Below, piece after piece: positions 61,410 through 64,000 of a DNA stretch of 64,000 nt. The stretch covers positions 2,480,001 through 2,544,000 of the forward strand of contig NZ_JAGJBZ010000001.1 of the NCBI RefSeq assembly GCF_020010925.1, read 5' to 3'. Positions within the stretch are counted from its first letter, which is position 1; the number at the start of each line of letters is the position of its first letter. The notes beneath the pieces are model-generated. The model did no database searches and was not told where the DNA came from. It saw nothing but the letters and a program-made list of their open reading frames with translations. This DNA comes from Streptomyces griseiscabiei (GTDB lineage Bacteria > Actinomycetota > Actinomycetes > Streptomycetales > Streptomycetaceae). A program made the position numbers and the translations under genes.

Positions 61410-62264
61410 TCAGCCGATGCCGAAGGCTCCGGCGGGCGGCTCCGGCGACGGTACGGCGTCCTCCTCGCGGACGGGCGCGGCGCCGCCGATGAAGGCGCGC
61501 AGCGCCGGGCCGTGCTCGACCCGGGCCGGGAAGGCGTCGGCGGCGGTCCTGCGGGCCAGGGCGGCGATGTCGGGCGGCCGGTGGGCGGCGACCAGCACGG
61601 CGTTCCCGAACCGCCGGCCGCGCAGCACACCCGGCTCGGCGATCAGCACCAGCTCCTCGAACACCGTGGCGAGCGTGGCCAGTTGGGACCGTACGAACGC
61701 GAAGGGCGCGGCATCGGCCAGGTTCGCGAGATACACCCCGTCCGCGCGCAGCACCCGTCCGGCGGCCCGCGCGTACGCCACGGTCGTCAGATGCGCCGGG
61801 ACGCGTGAGCCGCCGAACACGTCGCCGACGACCACGTCGGCGGAGTCCGAGGGGGCCGCTTCGAGCCATTCCCTCGCGTCCGCGCCGTGCAGCGCGATGG
61901 CCGCGTCGCCGGGCAGCGGCAGCTGCTCGACGATCAGTTCCAGCAGACCCCGGTCGTACTCGACGACCTCCTGCCGGGACCCGGGCCGGGTGGCGGCGAC
62001 ATACCTGGGCAGGGTCAGCGCGCCCCCGCCGAGGTGCAGCACGTCGAGCGCCCGCCCCGGCTCCGCCACCGTGTCCAGCACATGACCGAGCCGTCGCGCG
62101 TACTCGAACTCCAGGTGCGTCGGCTCGTCCAGGTCCACGTACGACTGCGGCGCCCCGTCCACCGTCAGCAGCCAGGCCCGCTCCCGGTCGACGTCCGGCA
62201 TGAGTTTGGCGGTGCCCTGATCGATGGCACGGGAGACGGGTATGGCTTCGTTCACGGTGCCCAT
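61410..62264 (-). CDS. Spermidine-synthase-like methyltransferase-fold protein
   Basis: A 284-residue protein. The Rossmann motif VLHLGGGALTLPRYVAA (about residues 73-89) and EYDRGLLELI (about 99-108), then DVVVGDVFGGSRVP, fit the spermidine synthase/PabC-like fold. Polyamine-binding residues are only partly kept, so it may not make spermidine. ATG 62264. It is convergent with the MFS exporter; tuf3 lies upstream on the same strand. Confidence 0.85.
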   Translation of the reverse strand: MGTVNEAIPVSRAIDQGTAKLMPDVDRERAWLLTVDGAPQSYVDLDEPTHLEFEYARRLGHVLDTVAEPGRALDVLHLGGGALTLPRYVAATRPGSRQEVVEYDRGLLELIVEQLPLPGDAAIALHGADAREWLEAAPSDSADVVVGDVFGGSRVPAHLTTVAYARAAGRVLRADGVYLANLADAAPFAFVRSQLATLATVFEELVLIAEPGVLRGRRFGNAVLVAAHRPPDIAALARRTAADAFPARVEHGPALRAFIGGAAPVREEDAVPSPEPPAGAFGIG

Positions 62265-62348
62265 TCTGCTGCAGGGAGCGGTCCGGAAGGGGCGTGGGGG
62301 ACCGCGGGCCGGCCACGCGGCCCGCGGTCCCCCACGTGCGCACACCCC

Positions 62349-63530
62349 CTACTGGACGGCCGTCACGGTCCCCGCCCCCACGGTCCGGCCGCCCTCACGG
62401 ATCGCGAACCCGAGCCCGGGCTCCAACGGAACGTCCCGGCCCAGCTCCACACTCATCGTGACCCGGTCCCCCGGCCGCGCGACCCCGACCTCCCCGAGGT
62501 CGACGTCGCCCACCACGTCCGCGGTACGGATGTAGAACTGCGGCCGGTACCCGGTGGCCACCGGGGTGGTACGGCCCCCCTCCCGCGCCGACAGCACATA
62601 CACCTGGGCGGTGAAGTGCCGCTTGGGCACGACGCTTCCGGGCGCGGCCACGACATGACCGCGCCGGACGGAGTCCCGGGGCACCCCGCGCAGCAGCAGC
62701 GCGACGTTGTCCCCGGCCTGCGCCTCCGCCATCGGCTTGCCGAAGGTCTCCAGGCCGGTGACGACGGTCTCCACCTCGGCGCCGAGCACCTCGACCCGGT
62801 CGCCCACATGGACGGTGCCGCGCTCGACGGCCCCGGTCACGACGGTGCCCCGGCCGGTGATGGTCAGGACGTTCTCCACGGACAGCAGGAACGGCGCGTC
62901 CAGATACCGCTCCGGCATCGGGACGTACGTGTCCACCGCGTCGAGCAGCGCGTCGATCGACGCCGTCCACCGCGGGTCCCCTTCGAGCGCCTTGAGACCG
63001 GAGACCCGTACGACGGGTACGGAGTCGCCGCCGTACCCGTGCGCGGTGAGCAGCTCGCGGACCTCCAGTTCGACGAGGTCGATCAGCACGTTGTCCTCGC
63101 CGTCCTCGACGGAGTCGGCCTTGTTCAGCGCGACGACGATGTGGTTCACCCCCACCTGGCGGGCGAGGAGCACATGCTCGGCGGTCTGCGGCATGATCCC
63201 GTCGAGCGCGGAGACGACGAGGATCGCCCCGTCGAGCTGCGCGGCCCCGGTGACCATGTTCTTCACGTAGTCGGCGTGGCCCGGCATGTCGACGTGCGCG
63301 TAGTGCCGGGTGTCGGTCTCGTACTCGACGTGCGCGATGTTGATGGTGATGCCGCGCGCCGCCTCCTCGGGGGCGCGGTCGATGCGGTCGAACGGCACGA
63401 ACGTGCCAGCCCCGCGCTCGGCGAGGACCTTGGTGATGGCGGCGGTCAGGGTCGTCTTGCCGTGGTCGACATGGCCCATCGTGCCGATGTTGAGATGCGG
63501 TTTCGTGCGGACGTAAGCAGTCTTGGACAT
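62349..63530 (-). CDS. tuf3: Divergent elongation factor Tu (EF-Tu3 type)
   Basis: A 393-residue EF-Tu. G1 is [10 protein letters not shown] (residues about 19-28), switch II is DMPGHADY (about 79-86), G4 is NKAD and G5 is SGLKAL. It differs from main Tuf proteins at many sites and has Met in place of the usual Cys in DCPGHADY; I see no cysteine at all. Length is normal. S. coelicolor tuf3 is a second EF-Tu gene under positive stringent control, which fits its isolated position away from fusA. ATG 63530 follows GAGGTACC. Confidence 0.92.
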   Translation of the reverse strand: MSKTAYVRTKPHLNIGTMGHVDHGKTTLTAAITKVLAERGAGTFVPFDRIDRAPEEAARGITINIAHVEYETDTRHYAHVDMPGHADYVKNMVTGAAQLDGAILVVSALDGIMPQTAEHVLLARQVGVNHIVVALNKADSVEDGEDNVLIDLVELEVRELLTAHGYGGDSVPVVRVSGLKALEGDPRWTASIDALLDAVDTYVPMPERYLDAPFLLSVENVLTITGRGTVVTGAVERGTVHVGDRVEVLGAEVETVVTGLETFGKPMAEAQAGDNVALLLRGVPRDSVRRGHVVAAPGSVVPKRHFTAQVYVLSAREGGRTTPVATGYRPQFYIRTADVVGDVDLGEVGVARPGDRVTMSVELGRDVPLEPGLGFAIREGGRTVGAGTVTAVQ

Positions 63531-64000
63531 GGCGGTACCTCGAAGCCTCTTCAGCGGTACTGAGTGATGGCCCCGGCGGCGCGGAACGGCGGCCGGGACG
63601 GGGACCCCGAGGTTCTGCCGACCCTCCCCCTGCGGGGTCCGCCGGAATGTCCGGGAAGGGTCAGCTTCGGGCGCCGTCTGCGGCGGCCACGACAGCGAGA
63701 AGGGCAGCCTTCGGCACATCCGCGACTGTCGCGGATGCGGCGAGAACGAAGGCGTGCCGGAACATGAGGCCGATCATCGTCGACAAGTCGGCCCGCGTCG
63801 AATGGTTTTCGGTACGCGCGGGTTCCCGGAGGGAGCGGAAGAGAGATCCTTCACAGGAGGACATGCGAGGTGAACGCGGTCCCGGCCCGCGCCGTGTTCC
63901 GGAAGGCGCAGGCAGCGCGGTGCGCGGTGCCCGCCGGGACACCGGTCGGGGTGTGCGGGACGAGCCGGATGTTCCGCTCGTTGTGACCCCCGTGAGACGT
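63531..64000. other. Upstream region of tuf3, no gene supported
   Basis: 470 bp up to the window edge. It must carry the tuf3 promoter. It contains a perfect 21-bp palindrome (63717-63737). An open frame on the minus strand from about 63942 to 63661 exists but lacks family features, and its codon use looks random. The right end may hold the start of a further gene outside the window. Confidence 0.5.
63717..63737. promoter_or_regulatory. Perfect 21-bp palindrome upstream of tuf3
   Basis: 10-bp arms CATCCGCGAC and GTCGCGGATG around one central T. It lies 187 bp upstream of the tuf3 start, within its leader or promoter. It could be an operator or an attenuator stem. Confidence 0.5.

Noticed and set aside
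63661..63942. 93-codon minus-strand frame upstream of tuf3
   Set aside because: No family pattern and a perfect palindrome inside it; it fits a leader region better than a gene.

Overview
The window is about 73 percent G+C and densely packed. Coding regions show near-total G or C at third codon positions, short intergenic gaps and many ATGA overlaps. Together with a WhiJ-type XRE/DUF397 module, an ECF41 sigma factor, F420-type enzymes and a second divergent EF-Tu gene, this points to a Streptomyces chromosome, apparently a chromosomal segment rather than a mobile element. From memory, the order bio operon, purB, sigJ, sbcCD, tuf3 resembles the SCO1240 to SCO1321 part of S. coelicolor; this was not checked by alignment. 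I found no tRNA, rRNA, CRISPR array, transposase or phage gene.

Layout. 0-2.4 kb: a membrane protein, then an anti-sigma-like ATPase divergent from an XRE regulator (with a TTA codon) and its DUF397 partner. 2.4-7 kb: biotin genes, bioF divergent from bioB-bioA-bioD; BioB carries a Cys/His repeat tail. 7-10 kb: a LuxR-type regulator divergent from a secreted lipase across a 26-bp palindrome. 10-11.8 kb: a methyltransferase and a ribbon-helix-helix/Fic-like module with a clear operator. 11.8-15.2 kb: a MacB-type ABC exporter. 15.3-20.8 kb: an LLM oxidoreductase, GNAT, two CNNM/CorC-type membrane proteins, an SGNH hydrolase and DUF4326. 20.8-25.7 kb: purB, mug, a TTA-containing unknown, a ROK regulator and a GntR regulator.

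25.8-29.6 kb: ECF41 sigma factor (sigJ), an alpha/beta hydrolase, a long intergenic palindrome and a Tat-exported PhoD phosphatase with a possible PHO box. 29.7-33.9 kb: a SWIM zinc-finger protein translationally coupled to a large repeat-type protein. 34-40.7 kb: an ACT-GNAT fusion, a trans-sulfuration enzyme with a divergent Lrp regulator, a DUF885 peptidase, an Imm21-like protein, a rhodanese and another Lrp. 40.7-47 kb: sbcC, sbcD, an IMPACT protein, a SixA-like phosphatase and a truncated cysteinyl-tRNA-synthetase-like protein, all on the minus strand. 47-52 kb: a CoA-binding protein, a universal stress protein, a VWA/MoxR pair and TetR. 52-64 kb: an FMN reductase with twin operators, YbaK, XRE-cupin, acyltransferase, gamma-carbonic anhydrase, DedA, a secreted carboxylesterase, a hotdog thioesterase, a Pro/Gln-rich membrane protein, an MFS exporter, a spermidine-synthase-like protein and tuf3.

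Themes. Much of the window is regulatory or stress-linked. Divergent regulator/target pairs with visible inverted repeats recur (LuxR/lipase, TetR/FMN reductase, RHH antitoxin, GntR). Several genes seem to be leaderless, with a -10-like hexamer 6 to 8 nt before the start codon. The SWIM/large-repeat pair and the MoxR/VWA pair look like two halves of a MoxR-VWA-type multi-component system separated by about 15 kb. This is the best candidate for an under-described system here.
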